Shown here piece by piece: positions 1 to 12,790 of a DNA stretch of 64,000 nt (the stretch's first letter is position 1; every line of letters begins with the position of its first letter). Origin of the DNA: Narthecium ossifragum (lineage: Eukaryota > Streptophyta > Magnoliopsida > Dioscoreales > Nartheciaceae); assembly GCA_963920575.1 (NCBI GenBank), contig OY986973.1, positions 9,396,607 to 9,460,606 of the forward strand, written 5' to 3'. The notes beneath the pieces are model-generated. The model saw only the letters and a list, made by a program, of their open reading frames with translations. It did not search any database and had not been told where the DNA came from. Made by a program: the position numbers and the translations under genes.

Positions 1-1693
1 TCCATCGATCCCATCGATGTCTATTCCGCCCCCCCCAGGGTTCCTGTCCAACCTACGTCCCTCCGATAGCCACTGCTCAAGGACTGGGCTACCTCCGACG
101 GTCCTTGACACAGGGTGGGCCGGACGATACTTGTAGGACACCCTTACCGGGGTAACGGCGTCGACCACTTAGTCATTGATCACCGGAGTCCACGGGTCAA
201 CCCCACCCAGTCTAACCTAGCATGTCTAATGCTCAGGAAGCAAGGCAGGATAAGAATAAGTAAAGCAATAACAAACAGCATACCAAGGGCACACCTTCGG
301 CCCATTTATACTAACCACTCCCGAGGATCATGACTTCCTTCGGTTCACCATAAAGCGGTAAAAGGGCATAACCCATGGCCCATTATTCTAAGCATTCCCG
401 AGGGTTCATTACTCCCTCGATTACGTATAAAGCAGTAAACATAAGCAATAATGTAAAACAATAGAAGCTCCAAGGGCAAAACCGTCAAAACTGCTTACAT
501 GCGAAGCCCCGCGGGCAAAACCCAAGAAAACCCTCACTGCGACTAAAGGATCGATCCTCACCAAGGGAAGGATCGATCACTTAAGTAACAGTGAGCCTCC
601 CTCACTGTCGAGACAAAAAGGATCGATCCTTCCTCCAAGGAAGATCGATCTTTCTCGAGACAGAGGGCGCCCTTCCAGTCGCACCAAGGAAGATCGATCT
701 TTCCTCCCAGGAGGATCGATCTTTCTCGGGACGAAGGGTATCCCTGCTAACCCAGGCCCCATGATCGATCTCCTCCCATAAGAAGATCGATCATATGCTG
801 GGCGCAGCAAGCCAACACCAGAAGACCGATCCTTCCTCCCAGAAGGATCGATCACCCAAAGATGGGTTCCGGCGTGCTTCCGGCCGGAGAACCGCCGGAA
901 ACGCAACCAAGCCTCACCAAACTTGGTGGGCTGGTAGATCTGAGAACCACGAGGCTACTCAAGGCCTCAAAACCGGGGAAGAACAACTCCTCAAGGAGAT
1001 TAAAGCAAAACCAAACCCGGATTCAAAACCCTCAAACAGCCGGAGTTTTAGAAGAAGAACCCTACCTCCTCAGAGTAGCTTCGATCCACGAAGCCTAGCC
1101 AGGGATCTTCCTCGCCTCGCCACGAACCCAACGAGCCTTCAAGCTCCAGGAGAGGTGGCCGGAGGAGGAAGAACGGAGGAGAGAAAGGGGCGGTCGGAAC
1201 AGGGGAAGAAGCAGAGCATCCGCGGGAAAGAAGAAGAAGAGGGGAAGAAAGGAGGGGGAGGGGAAGGGGGTAAGGCCGGGGAAAGCCGGAGAAACCGCGG
1301 GAAAGGCAAAGGAAGGGAGCAAAAGTCTCCCCTCCCCTGACAGGGGAAGCGATGGCCACCGCGGTGGCCGTCCTTCGAAAGCCATCGACAAAGACTTCCA
1401 GGCACATGCATGATCGATCATCCTTGCATGCGGGATCGATCTTGCTAGCCACAGGATCGATCTCCACCCATAGGTGATCGATCTTCTGAGCCCTGAAAGA
1501 CAAACTTGGGCTGGGACACAGGCCCAAGTCCAGAACCCCCAACCTCGGGTCCACCTAACCTTTCTAACAACCACAAGCACCAAACAAGGTCTGCGTGTTC
1601 ACACCCCGTGTGAAACGACCGCCAAGGCGCAATTTCCCAAATTGCCCTTGGGTCAAAAACAAGCCAAAGGAAAAAGAGGGGCAGGTCCTCACA
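1..1693 (-). mobile_element. Chromovirus-type LTR, cut by the left window edge
   Basis: This stretch ends in GGTCCTCACA at 1684-1693, the same end as LTR F (34651-34660), and LINE1 coding sequence begins at the next base. Transcription would run right to left. It shares with LTR F a CT-rich leader (on the minus strand, about 1140-1340), the splice-donor-like AGGTAGGGT (1059-1067, minus) and a terminal stretch with AAATTGCCCTTG. It also carries GATCGATC arrays at about 549-860 and 1411-1489. LTR F is about 2.4 kb, so roughly 0.7 kb should lie outside the window. Whether it is a solo LTR or the end of a full element cannot be told, because the other flank and its TSD (expected CCTTG) are not visible. 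Short reading frames here are low-complexity and not genes. Confidence 0.72.
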
Positions 1694-2332
1694 CCTTGCC
1701 TCTTGACAAGCCGAGAAAGGACCTCCTGCTCTAAGCAAAGCAAGTAAGGACAGAGGGGGCCACCCTGACACAACCCCCTGCTAGGAAAGATACACCCATG
1801 GACCCTCCTTTTCACGATCAAGGCCATGCGTGCCGAGGAGACACATGCCATAACCCACCCAATCCAGGTCTCCGGAAATCCCATCCTCAACATAATAGCC
1901 TCTAATGTTGCACACCTCACACTGGTATAGGCTGACTGCAGGTCAACCTTGACGATCATCGTCCCCCGAGACTTTGGTGCAACCTCCATAGAATGCATTA
2001 GCTCATGAGCAGCTGCAATATTATCTATATAGATCTACCCAGCACAAACGCGGACCGTTCCAGACCAATTAAGTCCCCCAGCACCTCCCTCAAATGACCA
2101 TGATGACTTTATACCCGACGTTACAGAGGCCGATAGGGCGCAAGTCCTTCACCTTTATGCGATTAACACACTTAGGAATAAGGGAAATAAAAGTGTCATT
2201 CCAACATGGAGGAAGCGACGATGTCCGGAAGAACTTGTGTACAATCTGAGAAAACTCCCAACCAACCGTCTCCCAAATGGAAATAAAAAAACTCTGGAGG
2301 AATTCCATCCGGGCCTAGCACCTTCGTGCGCC
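1694..2332 (-). pseudogene. LINE1 ORF2 fragment: reverse transcriptase, N-terminal half
   Basis: Read on the minus strand this encodes the start of a plant L1-type LINE reverse transcriptase. The motif GPDGIPPEFF comes first (near 2310), then SLIPK, then DLRPIGLCNVGYKV, then a block with KVDLQSAY and QGGPLCPYL. In-frame stops and a frame change separate the first block (2332-2090) from the second (1998-1694). Transcription would run from 17 kb leftward, so this is the downstream continuation of the endonuclease part ending at 14106. About 100 codons of linker are missing between the two parts, apparently lost at the junctions of Athila composite B. The downstream end is cut by the LTR at 1-1693. 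It is a dead fragment. Confidence 0.85.
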
Positions 2333-4154
2333 TGATGTCGCTCAAATGTGTCACGCACAGCGGTCGCGGTGCAGTACAGCATAAGAGAGGTCGAATCCCA
2401 CAGAGAGACAAGCAGGAAAGATCCAGAAACACAGATAACAATGAATTGAAAACAATCAAAAGCGATGAAAGTTAAGAAAATAGATCGGAGATGTAATGGT
2501 AAAATAAAGGTAACAAAGAAATCAGGATTTGAATGAGGCTAGACTTCAGGAATCACGTCACTCGGATTATAGGTTCTTCTCTTCTCAATGGTTCATATAA
2601 TACTCAGTTAAGGGATTCACATCCCAATCACCTTAACCGGAAGATATAGAATTATGAATATGATAAAATATAAATGTCTCTTCCTATGATTGGTTCTTCC
2701 TTTTTATAGTTCTAACTTCATCCAACCAAACCTAAGAATACACGATACCGGCTGTCACTACAGGCAACGCGCAGCAAAAGTTCATCGGGACAAAGCCCTA
2801 ACTCTAACCGAATCCCTAAGAATACACAATACCAACTCTCACAATCGGCAATGCATAGCAAAGATCTCACGGGATAGAGCCCTAACCTTGTCTTACCAGA
2901 TCCCTAAGAATATACAATACCAGCTGTCACTACGGGCAATGTATAGCAAAGGTCTCGCAAGACTCGGTAGGAGAATCAAAAGAGAAGACTATGGGAATAT
3001 AAGATCATGAAAGAAGCATGACTGGATTCATAATATTAATCATCCACATAGAAATCTATAATATGAAAATAATATTTGAAGATCCAATACATAGAAAAGA
3101 GTTTAACAATAAAGATTAAAACTATAAACCATTGTTGGAGAAGAAACCCTAATCCTCGCTAGATCATCCGTCCGCCATGCCCGCGGATTACTCGGCCATG
3201 GATGGAGATATCTTCATCTTCTTCCTCTTGAAAAAGTCCTGAAAAGAGCCTCGAAAAACGTCCAAGAAGTCCCCTTCAAACCCTAGAAAGAGTCCTATTT
3301 ATAGCCCCAAAGTCTCTCCATCAACGGATTTGATCTAAACCGTTGATTTAATTCACTGGGAACGTCCGATCGATCCTTCTCGGGGTGCTGGATCGATCGG
3401 ATGCGTTAAAATCTTCAACTTCTAGCTTCGCCCGTGTCCGATCGATCGGACTAAGGGAGTCGGATCGATCGGTCTCATAAAAATCCTTCGTCTCTGGCTC
3501 TTCCCGAGTTCGATCGATGGATGGATCGATCGAACTGTGTTCCTCTAAAAAGCATACGTTCTGTCACCCTTTAATTCCCAAGTCCGATCGATCGGATTAT
3601 GAGTGTTGGATCGATCGGTTGAGTAAAAATCCGCTGTTTTTGGCTTTTTCCGAGTCCGATGGATCGGACCATTGATGTCGGATCGATCGGACCCCGCAGG
3701 AGCGATGGAGGGATCGATCGGATGCATTATGGCTGAAAAACAAATGTTCTGTCACGTTTTTGCATGGTCCGATCGATCGGCGGATCGCTCGGACTTCCAG
3801 CTTATTTTCCTTTCTGCCATTCAGACTGCGCCATCGGTACTGAAATTGCCGTAACTTCCTCTAGGAAACTCGGAATTATCAACCGTAAAATTCTCCAGAA
3901 TTTAGACTTCAAGAGCTTTCCAACCATATATGGTACATCATCTGGTTCTTCATGAGCAGGTACAGATTAATTGTTGAAGTTGATCTATATACTCTTTTCA
4001 GCTTCTTTTAGCTCCAATTTCCTGCATTTTCCAAACAACCATGTGAAGCAACATATAGATATAAAAATAGTAATAAAAATGCTGATTAAGGATAATAATC
4101 TAGCAATTGAGATGATTATAAGGCTATTTAGAGTGCACTTTTATGCACTCATCA
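2333..4154 (-). repeat. Downstream (3') LTR of Athila B
   Basis: An LTR of 1822 bp whose minus-strand termini are TGATGAGTGC and GCGACATCA. A TATAAATAGG box lies at 3294-3303 (minus). Upstream of it in transcription order (about 3370-3790 on this strand) is an array of about ten GATCGATC palindromes. The transcribed part holds about three diverged copies of a roughly 70-bp unit (about 2720-2960) with the recurring phrase CTAAGAATA, also present in the other LTRs of this family. The window-left edge abuts LINE1 reverse transcriptase. Confidence 0.9.
3294..3303 (-). promoter_or_regulatory. TATA box in the downstream LTR of B
   Basis: TATAAATAGG on the minus strand, at the same place in the LTR as in 10970-12790, 35586-37337 and 44192-45943. 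This is the expected Pol II core promoter position between U3 and R. Activity is inferred, not shown. Confidence 0.6.
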
Positions 4155-5383
4155 CACCCCTCAACCAGCTTATTGCTAGTCTCTAGCAATTCAAAGCGCA
4201 TAGAATATAATTAAGCACACTAACGGTTCAAGGATGTAGACATGCATGATAAAAATTCTACCTTATCAAGTCAATAGTGTTTCATACAGTACAGAGTATG
4301 AAAACTTCTTATACTCATACACATACTACCAACATATGAAATCAACTTCTACACATCAAAACATGCTAATCACCATCCAGAAGAACACATGTGACGCGAC
4401 AAATAAATGTTACATGCAGAAGCAACTTCTACCCACCATTAGTCCAAACACACTACTATCTTTATGCCCAATCATCCAACCCTCGCACCTTAAATATAGC
4501 ATGCTCTTTCTTTCTCTTTTTTTTTCTTTTCAACTATCAGACACTTTGCCTTTTTACGCGAGCACTCTCCGCTTCTTGAGGGGCAGAGACCCGGTTACTT
4601 AGCAAAACACTTAATTGTTTTTTTTTATTTTTATATAGCTATAAGTGGTTCTACCTTTTTACGCAAGCTCCCTGCTTCCTGAGGCAAGAACACCCAGTTA
4701 CTCAGTAGATCACTTAATAGTTGTTTAGGCACAGTTTTATCAAGCTCCAGAACTTTTTCTTCTTTTTTTTTTTCTTTGCATGCAATACTCAACACTAGCT
4801 AATGCTGAAATCATGGTCTAGATTGACAATAGCATGCTCATTCCTCTGGTTAGTATAATCGCTACTGCACATAAAGTGTTCGTGTGTGAATCACATAATG
4901 TTATACTTTCAGGTTATCACACATGCAATCAATCTATTGGTCAATCCGTATGAAAGCAGCATGCATAATAAGCATAAAAATTTCAGCTCATGTACAATTT
5001 ATCGTAACATAATCAATTCAACACTATTAAACTCAATAAGGTAGCATGCATAAGGTCATGCATGCCTACACCCCCCAACTTGAAATTCACATTGTCCTCA
5101 ATGTGTGCTAATCATGTAAATAAGCAGAAAGGTGTTGGCTGAATTTTCATATATGACAGAAATAAAAATAGGAAATCGAAATAAGAGTGAGGCCACCTGA
5201 CAGAATATCGATTATCTCCTCAAGGTGGCCGAATTTCTCATCTCCAGAATAGTGGTCGAATTCCTCAAGCAAGGCAAACGGTGGTCCAACATCCTAAGAA
5301 ATAAGAGAGCAAACAAAAACAAATGAAAACAAAAGCAAACAAACTATCCTAATCAAAAAGGGAAATGATAGATAGGAGAAAGA
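4155..5383 (-). other. 3' non-coding region of Athila B
   Basis: About 1.2 kb between the pol stop and the 3' LTR, with no reading frame that suggests an env-like gene. The polypurine tract lies against the LTR (GGTTGAGGGGTG on the minus strand, 4155-4166). A second purine tract, AAGTTGGGGGGTGT, lies at about 5070-5083 after the phrase ATTGAGGACAATGTG; the same pair occurs in element A, and a diverged pair in element C. Poly-T/poly-A runs are frequent. The region is repeated almost exactly at 12791-14040. Confidence 0.75.
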
Positions 5384-8300
5384 TCATCCCTCGTAGACAG
5401 GGTCTACGAGAGAAACGGTGTGCTCCTCAGGGTCCGCTTTCTCTGGAATCTGTTTCAAGCGTTGTCCATTAACCGTAAACAACCCCCCATCCTTTGGGCC
5501 TTCAACTTCCACAGCCCCATTCTCAAATATTCTACTAACGGTGAAGGGGCTTGTCCAGCGTGATCTCAGCTTCCCATGATGAAGATGCAGGGGTGCGTCA
5601 TACAAATAAGCTTGTTGTCCGACTTGAAACGTCTTCCACAAGATCTTCTTGTCATGGTAGGCCTTTGTCTTTGCCTTAAAAATCCTAGAACTCTCATAAG
5701 CATCATTCCTGAGTTCCTCTAGCTTAGACAGCTGGAGTTTCCATTCCTGACCTGCAGCATCCAAAGTAAGATTTAATGACTTAATAGCCCAATATGCCTT
5801 ATGTTCTAATTCGACTGGAAGATGGCATGGTTTTCCATAAACAAGGCGAAACGGCGACATCCCCAGGGTAGTCTTGTAGGCAGTGCGATATGCCCACAAC
5901 GCGTCTGATAGCCTCAAGGACCAGTCCTTTTGGTTGGGGCTCACTGTCTTCTCCAGGATTTGCTTTATCTCTCTATTGGCTAATTCAACTTGGCCATTCG
6001 TCTGTGGATGATAAGCAGTGGAAATCTTATGTGTAACTCCATACCTGCGCATCAAAGCCTCAAAAGAGCAATTACAAAAGTGTGATCCCTGGTCACTAAT
6101 GATAACTCTAGGAGTACCAAATCGGGATAAAATATACTCTTTAAGAAACTTGATGACAGTAGAATGATCATTATTTCGACATGCAATAGCCTCCACCCAC
6201 TTAGAAACATATTCCACAGCCAGCAATATATATGAATAGCCAAAAGAAGAAGGAAAGGGTCCCATAAAGTCTATACCCCAACAATCAAAAATCTCTACAG
6301 CTTGAATGGGGTTCAAAGGCATCATATGTCTCCTAGATAAAGCTCCTAGTGTTAGGCATCTATCACAGGATTTGCAGAAAATATTAACATCACGAAACAT
6401 AGTAGGCCAGTAAAAACCACATTGAAGAATTTTAGCAGCAGTCTTTTTCATCGAAAAATGGCCTCAACATGCATGAGAGTGACAGAATGTAATGATGCTT
6501 TCGATTTCATAATCAGGGACACACCGCCGCATAAGCTGGTCAGGACAATACTTAAACAGACAAGGATCATCCCAATAAAATTTCTTTACCTCAACAAAAA
6601 ATCTACGCTTATCCTGCGCACTCCAAAAGAAAGGGATCTCACCTGTCGCTAAGTAATTAACAATGTGCGTATACCAGGGCAGTCTTGCAACTAAAAAGAG
6701 TTGCTCATCAGGGAAGTCATCCATGATTGGTGGCTCATCTTCCGCTACTTCCACCATCAGCCTTGATAGGTGATCAGCGACAACGTTCTCCACGCCCTTT
6801 TTATCTTTGATGGAGATATCGAATTCCTGTAAGATTAATAACCAACGAATTAGACGCGCTTTAGCATCCTTCTTGGTGAGAAGGTACTTAAGCGCGGCAT
6901 GATCAGTGAAAATAGTAATGGGAGAACCAATCAAATAAGCACGAAACTTGTCTAATGCAAAGACTATAGCCAATAGTTCTTTCTAAGTGGTAGAATAATT
7001 CATCTGTGCATTATTCAAGGTTCGGCTAGCATAATGAATAACATGAGGTTTATCATCTTTTCGCTGTCGTAAAACAGCTCCACAGCAAAATCACTTGCAT
7101 CACACATCAATTCAAAAGGAAGGCTCCAATCGGGTGGTTGCACAATAGGTGCGGAAGTCAATTTATCAATCAAGGCTTGAAAAGCCTTCTGACAATCAAT
7201 AGTCCACTCAAAAGGGGTATCCTTTATCAACAAATTACATAAAGGACGAGCAATGGCAGAAAAATTTTGAATGAATCTCCTGTAAAAACCAGCATGCCCT
7301 AGAAAGGATCTAACATCTTTAACGGTCTTTGGCACAGGAAGATTTGAGATGAGATCGATTTTTGATCGATCTACCTCAATGCCTTTGGAAGAGACAATAT
7401 GGCCCAACACAATGCCTGAGGGCACCATGAAGTGACACTTTTCCCAATTAAGCACAAGGTTCTTCTCCTCACACCTGCTCAAGACTCTCTTTAAGTTTTG
7501 CAAGCATGCATCAAAAGTATTACCAAATACAGTCAAGTCAACCATATATACTTCCATACATTCCTCGATCATATCAGCAAACATACTCATCATACAACGC
7601 TGAAAAGTAGCAGGAGCATTACATAATCCAAATGGCATTCTACGGTGGCATTCTACGGAAAGCATAAGTACTAAAAGGACATGTAAAAGTGGTTTTTTCC
7701 TGATCCTCTAAAGCAATCTCAATCTGATAATATCCAGAATAATCGTCGAGAAAACAATAAAAAGGATATCCAGCTACTCTCTCTAAAATCTGATCTAAAA
7801 AAGGCAGTGGAAAATGATCCTTACGGGTGGCAGCATTCAATTTTCTATAATCTATGCACATACGCCATCCTGTCACCAATTTAGTGGGGTCAAAGTCTCC
7901 ACTTTCATTTTTAACAACAGTGACGCCAGATTTTTTAGGCACAACCTGTGTAGGACTCACCCATTTGCTATCAGCAATAGGGTAAATGATCCCTGCATCT
8001 AATAATTTCAACACTTCGGTTTTTACTACCTCTTTCATTGTAGGGTTCAATCTACGCTGAGGATCCCTACGAGGTACAGCCCCTTGTTCAAGATTAATCA
8101 TATGGGAACATATCAAGGGACTAATACCTTTCAGATCTGCTATACTCCATCCAATAGCTGATTTATGCTCATTCAAAATGCTAAGTAATTGCTTACCTTG
8201 CTCTGCAGTTAATGCCGAAGAAATAATCACTGGGTATGTATCACCTGGACCAAGATAGGCGTGCTTTAAACCTTGAGGAAGCGGCTTCAGGTCCAGTTTG

Positions 8301-8941
8301 GGCGGCTCTATTGATGATGGTGTTGGTGGCTGTCCTCTTTCTGGGAGTTCTTCAAACTTTGGATTCCATGGACCTGCAAAAGAACAATGTTCCAAATTTT
8401 TACACATACCATCAACATCAACATTTTCATCCAAATCTAATTCAAGAGAATTAATTTCAGATGTAGCAAACTCCTCTTCAGTGAGCAGATCAATCTGGTA
8501 AGTCTGCTGGCATTCATCATCCTCATCAGGCTGCTTAGCAACATTAAAAACATTGATATCTAAAGTCATATTCCCAAAAGTTAACTTCATTAAGCCATTC
8601 GTGCAATTAATTATAGCATTAGCAGTAGCAAGAAACGGTCTACCTAAGATAATGGGAATCCTAGAATCAGCAGTTACTATAGCCTGAGTATCCAAGACTA
8701 AGAAATCAACAGGATAATAAAATTTATCTATTTGAACAAGCACATCCTCAACTACTCCTCGTGGAGTTTTCGTGGATCTATCTGCCAATTGCAAAATCAC
8801 AGATGTCGACTTAATCTGTCCCAAACCAAGTTGCAAGTAAACAGAATATGGCATCAAATTAACACTCGCACCAAGATCTAATATAGCTTGTCATACTTCA
8901 TGCTCTCCAATGAAACAAGATACAGTAGGACAGCCAGGATC
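5384..8941 (-). pseudogene. Athila B pol (protease, RT, RNase H, integrase), broken
   Basis: This is the pol part of one gag-pol frame. The protease begins near 8940, and most of its N-terminal core is interrupted by a stop at about 8942-8944 (AAG in element A is TAG here). RT follows with WVSPTQVVPKK and CIDYRKLNA. The catalytic box reads Y-M-V-D at 7537-7548, where A has Y-M-D-D, so the enzyme would be dead. A 13-bp tandem duplication at 7633-7658 throws the frame, and a 1-bp deletion near 7081 restores it. RNase H (FTDHAALKYLL) and integrase follow. Integrase keeps the zinc-binding H and C residues and the three acidic residues in [15 protein letters not shown] and TDGQVELAN. One more stop separates H-S-H-A-C from the rest, near 6461 (GGA in A, TGA here). 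Confidence 0.9.
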
Positions 8942-10789
8942 CTAATATTTAGGAGGAATCCTGTGCTGAAGCAATGCACTAACCTGCTCTGTTAAAAATG
9001 CAGTTTTCTTTACATGATGTCGTCTCTTCATAGTGCATAAATCTTTAATCACTTTAGCATATGTAGGAATTTGCTTAATAACATGCAAAAGAGGAAGGTT
9101 TTCCTTAACCTGCCGAAGATGCTCTAAAATCTCGCTGTTGGGCTCCATAGTGAATTTAGTGGATTTCAATGCCTGAGGGAAAGGGACACGTACCTGAAAG
9201 TCACCTGGTGTAGGGCCATCTGAATGATCGGTCTCTACATGGTCATCATCAATTCGGTCCTTTTCTTCAACAGCAATAGGAGGTTTTGCGGGCTCTTTCG
9301 AAGGACTTATTGTTGTTTTCCCGCTTCTTGTAGTTACGGCATTCATCTCCTTCACATTATTTTGCTCAGCACTAGATACCTGCGCTTGTTGAGGTTGAGC
9401 TGGGAACTTCCCTCGTTCATGCACGCTCAAAGAGTTGATCAACTTTGTGATCTGGCTCTTGATCTCTTGAATATCCTCTTTCCTTTCCTTAGATTCCTGC
9501 ACAATCATAGATTTCAGTTCCTGTAAATTATCATTAAATGTAGGCCTAGTAAAACCAGATGTATTATAAGGAGGGTTAGAAAAAGGCTTATTAGGTGGCG
9601 GTTGATGATGCTCGTTGCTCTGTGGAGCGTTCGACTTCCAGCTGAAGTTTGGATGCTCTCGCCATCCTGGATTATACGTCTCTGAATAGGGAGTGTACGG
9701 CCTCCTGAATCCGCCTACAGCGTTACAATACTCGTCGTACACACCTCTCATCTCAGCATAGGTGGGGCAATCATCAATCTGGTGGTCCGCGCCTTGACAG
9801 ATCGCACATGGCCTAGCCGGCCTTGTAGGTTCATTATATGGAGAGGTCCGGGCTGCCATCATATCTTTGGTCTTTAATAGCTCCAGCTCCCTTGTTAGAC
9901 TCTCCACTTTTGCCTTGAGTGCATCCTCCTCCCGCAGCTGATAAATTCATCCACCTTGTTGCCGCGGTGGTGGTCTAGCCCTGTTTGTACTTTCTGTTGC
10001 ACTCGGTCCAGTCCATGTATGAGCTTTCTCAGCAAGCTCTGTCAAATACTCAATAGCTGCGTCAGGATCTTTTTGCAAAAATTCACCATTACACATCATC
10101 TCAACAAATTGGCGTTCTCTAACAGTTAAACCATCATAGAAATAACTAAAAAGACGCCACCTTTCATATCAATGATGAGGACATAAATTCAACATGTCTT
10201 TAAATCGTTCCCACGCCTGATACAAAGTTTCACTATCCTTCTGTGTGAAGATCGAAATCTGTCTCTTAAGTGCATTGGTTTTGTGCTGTGGGAAATACTT
10301 GTTGAAAAATATCTGTGTCATTTCAGCCCAAGATCCTATAGATCGTGGCCTCAAGGAATATAACCAACTCTTTGTTCTATCCTTCAGTGAGAAGGGAAAG
10401 AACTTAAGTCGGATCATATCTAGTGCACCTGGTTGGCCATGGAAGGTCGCTACTACTTTCTCAAACTCCCTAATATGCACATATGGATTTTCATTTTCCA
10501 ACCCATGAAAGGTAGGAAGCAACTGAATCATGCCAGGTTTAAAGTCAACATGTGCAGCATTAGGTGGAAACATGATGCATGAAGGTGTAGCAGTGCGTGT
10601 TGGATGCAAATATTCTTGCAAACTCCTAGGAGCTTGTTGATCCTCGTGCTCAGCCATAATGAAAGTATGATGTGAAGTTTGTGACTGTGCGTCAAAAAGA
10701 TCAGCAATATATGTCTCACTATCAGAAGTTTCAGAATCACCCTCGGGGCGTCTAGCAAATCTGCCTAGTTCGTCTCTATACCGAGGCAT
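8942..10789 (-). pseudogene. Athila B gag, broken
   Basis: Gag forms the virus-like particle core. The likely start is the ATG at 10789 (MPRYRDELGRF), about 60 codons shorter than the largest nominal frame of the preceding stretch would suggest and matching the start chosen for element A. A retrotransposon gag domain spans roughly residues 70-190 (LLPTFHGLENENPY, FPFSLKDRTKSWL, FFNKYFPQHKT). A CX2CX4HX4C zinc knuckle (CAICQGADHQIDDC) lies near 9815-9770. One stop interrupts the frame near 10166, where GGA of element A is TGA. The protein then runs into the protease without a separate pol start, as expected for a single gag-pol frame. Confidence 0.87.
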
Positions 10790-10946
10790 ATACCAACAAA
10801 CACGCAATCCAAAAGATGCAAACCAACTAAAGAAAAAAAAAATCAAATCCAAAATAAAGAAATAAAGACTAAAAAAAATGAACGAAGTTACCGCTTTCGG
10901 TGTCTACAATCACTGTAATCTGATTCTGGCGCTTTTCTGAATAGTC

Positions 10947-10964
10947 TCCCCGGCAACGGCGCCA
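10947..10964 (-). promoter_or_regulatory. Primer-binding site of Athila B
   Basis: TGGCGCCGTTGCCGGGGA on the minus strand, starting 5 bases inside the LTR end at 10970. It is complementary to a tRNA-Asp 3' end as known for Athila elements, where minus-strand DNA synthesis would start. It fixes the orientation of element B. Confidence 0.9.
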
Positions 10965-10969
10965 ATTTT

Positions 10970-12790
10970 TGATGTCGCTCAAATGTGTCACGCACAGCGG
11001 TCGCGGTGCAGTACAGCATAAGAGAGGTCGAATCCCACAGAGAGACAAGCAGGAAAGATCCAGAAACACAGATAACAATGAATTGAAAACAATCAAGAGC
11101 GATGAAAGTTAAGAAAATAGATCGGAGATGTAATGGTAAAATAAAGGTAACAAAGAAATCAGGATTCGAATGAGGCTAGACTTCAGGAATCACGTCACTC
11201 GGATTTAGGTTCTTCTCTTCTCAATGGTTCATATAATACTCAGTTAAGGGATTCACATCCCAATCACCTTAACCGGAAGATATAGAATTATGAATCTGAT
11301 AAAATATAAATGTCTCTTCCTATGATTGGTTCTTCCTTTTTATAGTTCTAACTTCATCCAACCAAACCTAAGAATACACGATACCGGCTGTCACTACAGG
11401 CAACGCGCAGCAAAAGTTCATCGGGACAAAGCCCTAACTCTAACCGGATCCCTAAGAATACACAATACCAACTCTCACAATCGGCAATGCATAGCAAAGA
11501 TCTCACGGGATAGAGCCCTAACCTTGTCTTACCAGATCCCTAAGAATATACAATACCAGCTGTCACTACGGGCAATGTATAGCAAAGGTCTCGCAAGACT
11601 CGGTAGGAGAATCAAAAGAGAAGACTATGGGAATATAAGATCATGAAAGAAGCATGACTGGATTCATAATATTAATCATCCACATAGAAATCTATAATCT
11701 GAAAATAATATTTGAAGATCCAATACATAGAAAAGAGTTTAACAATAAAGATTAAAACTATAAACCATTGTTGGAGAAGAAACCCTAATCCTCGCTAGAT
11801 CATCCGTCCGCCATGCCCGCGGATTACTCTGCCATGGATGGAGATATCTTCATCTTCATCCTCTTGAAAAAGTCCTGAAAAGAGTCTCCAAAAACGTCCA
11901 AGAAGTCCCCTTCAAACCCTAGAAAGAGTCCTATTTATAGCCCCAAAGTCTCTCCATCAACGGATTTGATCTAAACCGTTGATTTAATTCACTGGGAACG
12001 TCCGATCGATCCTTCTCGGGGTGCTGGATCGATCGGATGCGTTAAAATCTTCAACTTCTAACTTCGCCCGTGTCCGATCGATCGGACTAAGGGAGTCGGA
12101 TCGATTGGTCTCGTAAAAATCCTTCGTCTCTGGCTCTTCCCGAGTTCGATCGATAGATGGATCGATCGAACTGTGTTCCTCTAAAAAGCATACGTTCTGT
12201 CACCCTTTAATTCCCAAGTCCGATCGATCGGATTATGAGTGTTGGATCGATCGGTTGAGTAAAAATCCGCTGTTTTTGGCTTTTTCCGAGTCCGATCGAT
12301 CGGACCATTGGTGTCGGATCGATCAGACCCCGTAGGAGCGATGGAGGGATCGATCGGATGCATTATGGCTGAAAAACACATGTTCTGTCACGTTTTTGCA
12401 TGGTCCGATCGATCGGCGGATCGCTCGGACTTCCAGCTTATTTTCCTTTCTGCCATTCAGACTGCGCCATCGGTACTGAAATTGCCGTAACTTCCTCTAG
12501 GAAACTCGGAATCACGAACCGTAAAATTCCCCAGAATCTAGACTTCAAGAGCTTTCCAAAGATATATGGTACATCATCTGGTTCTTCATGAGCAGGTACA
12601 AATTAATTGTTGAAGTTGATCTATATACTCTTTTCAGCTTCTTTTAGCTCCAATTTCCTGCATTTTCCAAACAACCATGTGAAGCAACATATAGATATAA
12701 AAATAGTAATAAAGATGCTGATTAAGGATAATAATCTAGCAATTGAGATGGTTATAAGGCTATTTAGAGTGCACTTTCATGCACTCATCA
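10970..12790 (-). repeat. Upstream (5') LTR of Athila B, shared with the partial copy
   Basis: This 1821-bp LTR begins TGATGAGTGC at 12790 and ends GCGACATCA at 10970 (minus strand). It is followed by the PBS, so it is the 5' LTR of the complete internal region. It also directly follows the 3' end of another internal region, with a polypurine tract at 12791-12802, so it is at the same time the 3' LTR of the truncated copy. The TATA box is at 11930-11939 and the GATCGATC array at about 12000-12430. Confidence 0.9.
11930..11939 (-). promoter_or_regulatory. TATA box in the 5' LTR of B
   Basis: TATAAATAGG on the minus strand, about 60 bp downstream, in transcription order, of the end of the GATCGATC palindrome array. 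This is the presumed Pol II promoter of element B. Assigned by position and by its match to the other three LTRs of the family. Confidence 0.6.

Noticed and set aside
795..1583. Several long overlapping open frames on both strands in the left LTR
   Set aside because: They arise from CT/GA-rich low-complexity sequence, show no domain or conserved motif, and differ between the related LTRs here and at 33909-34731.
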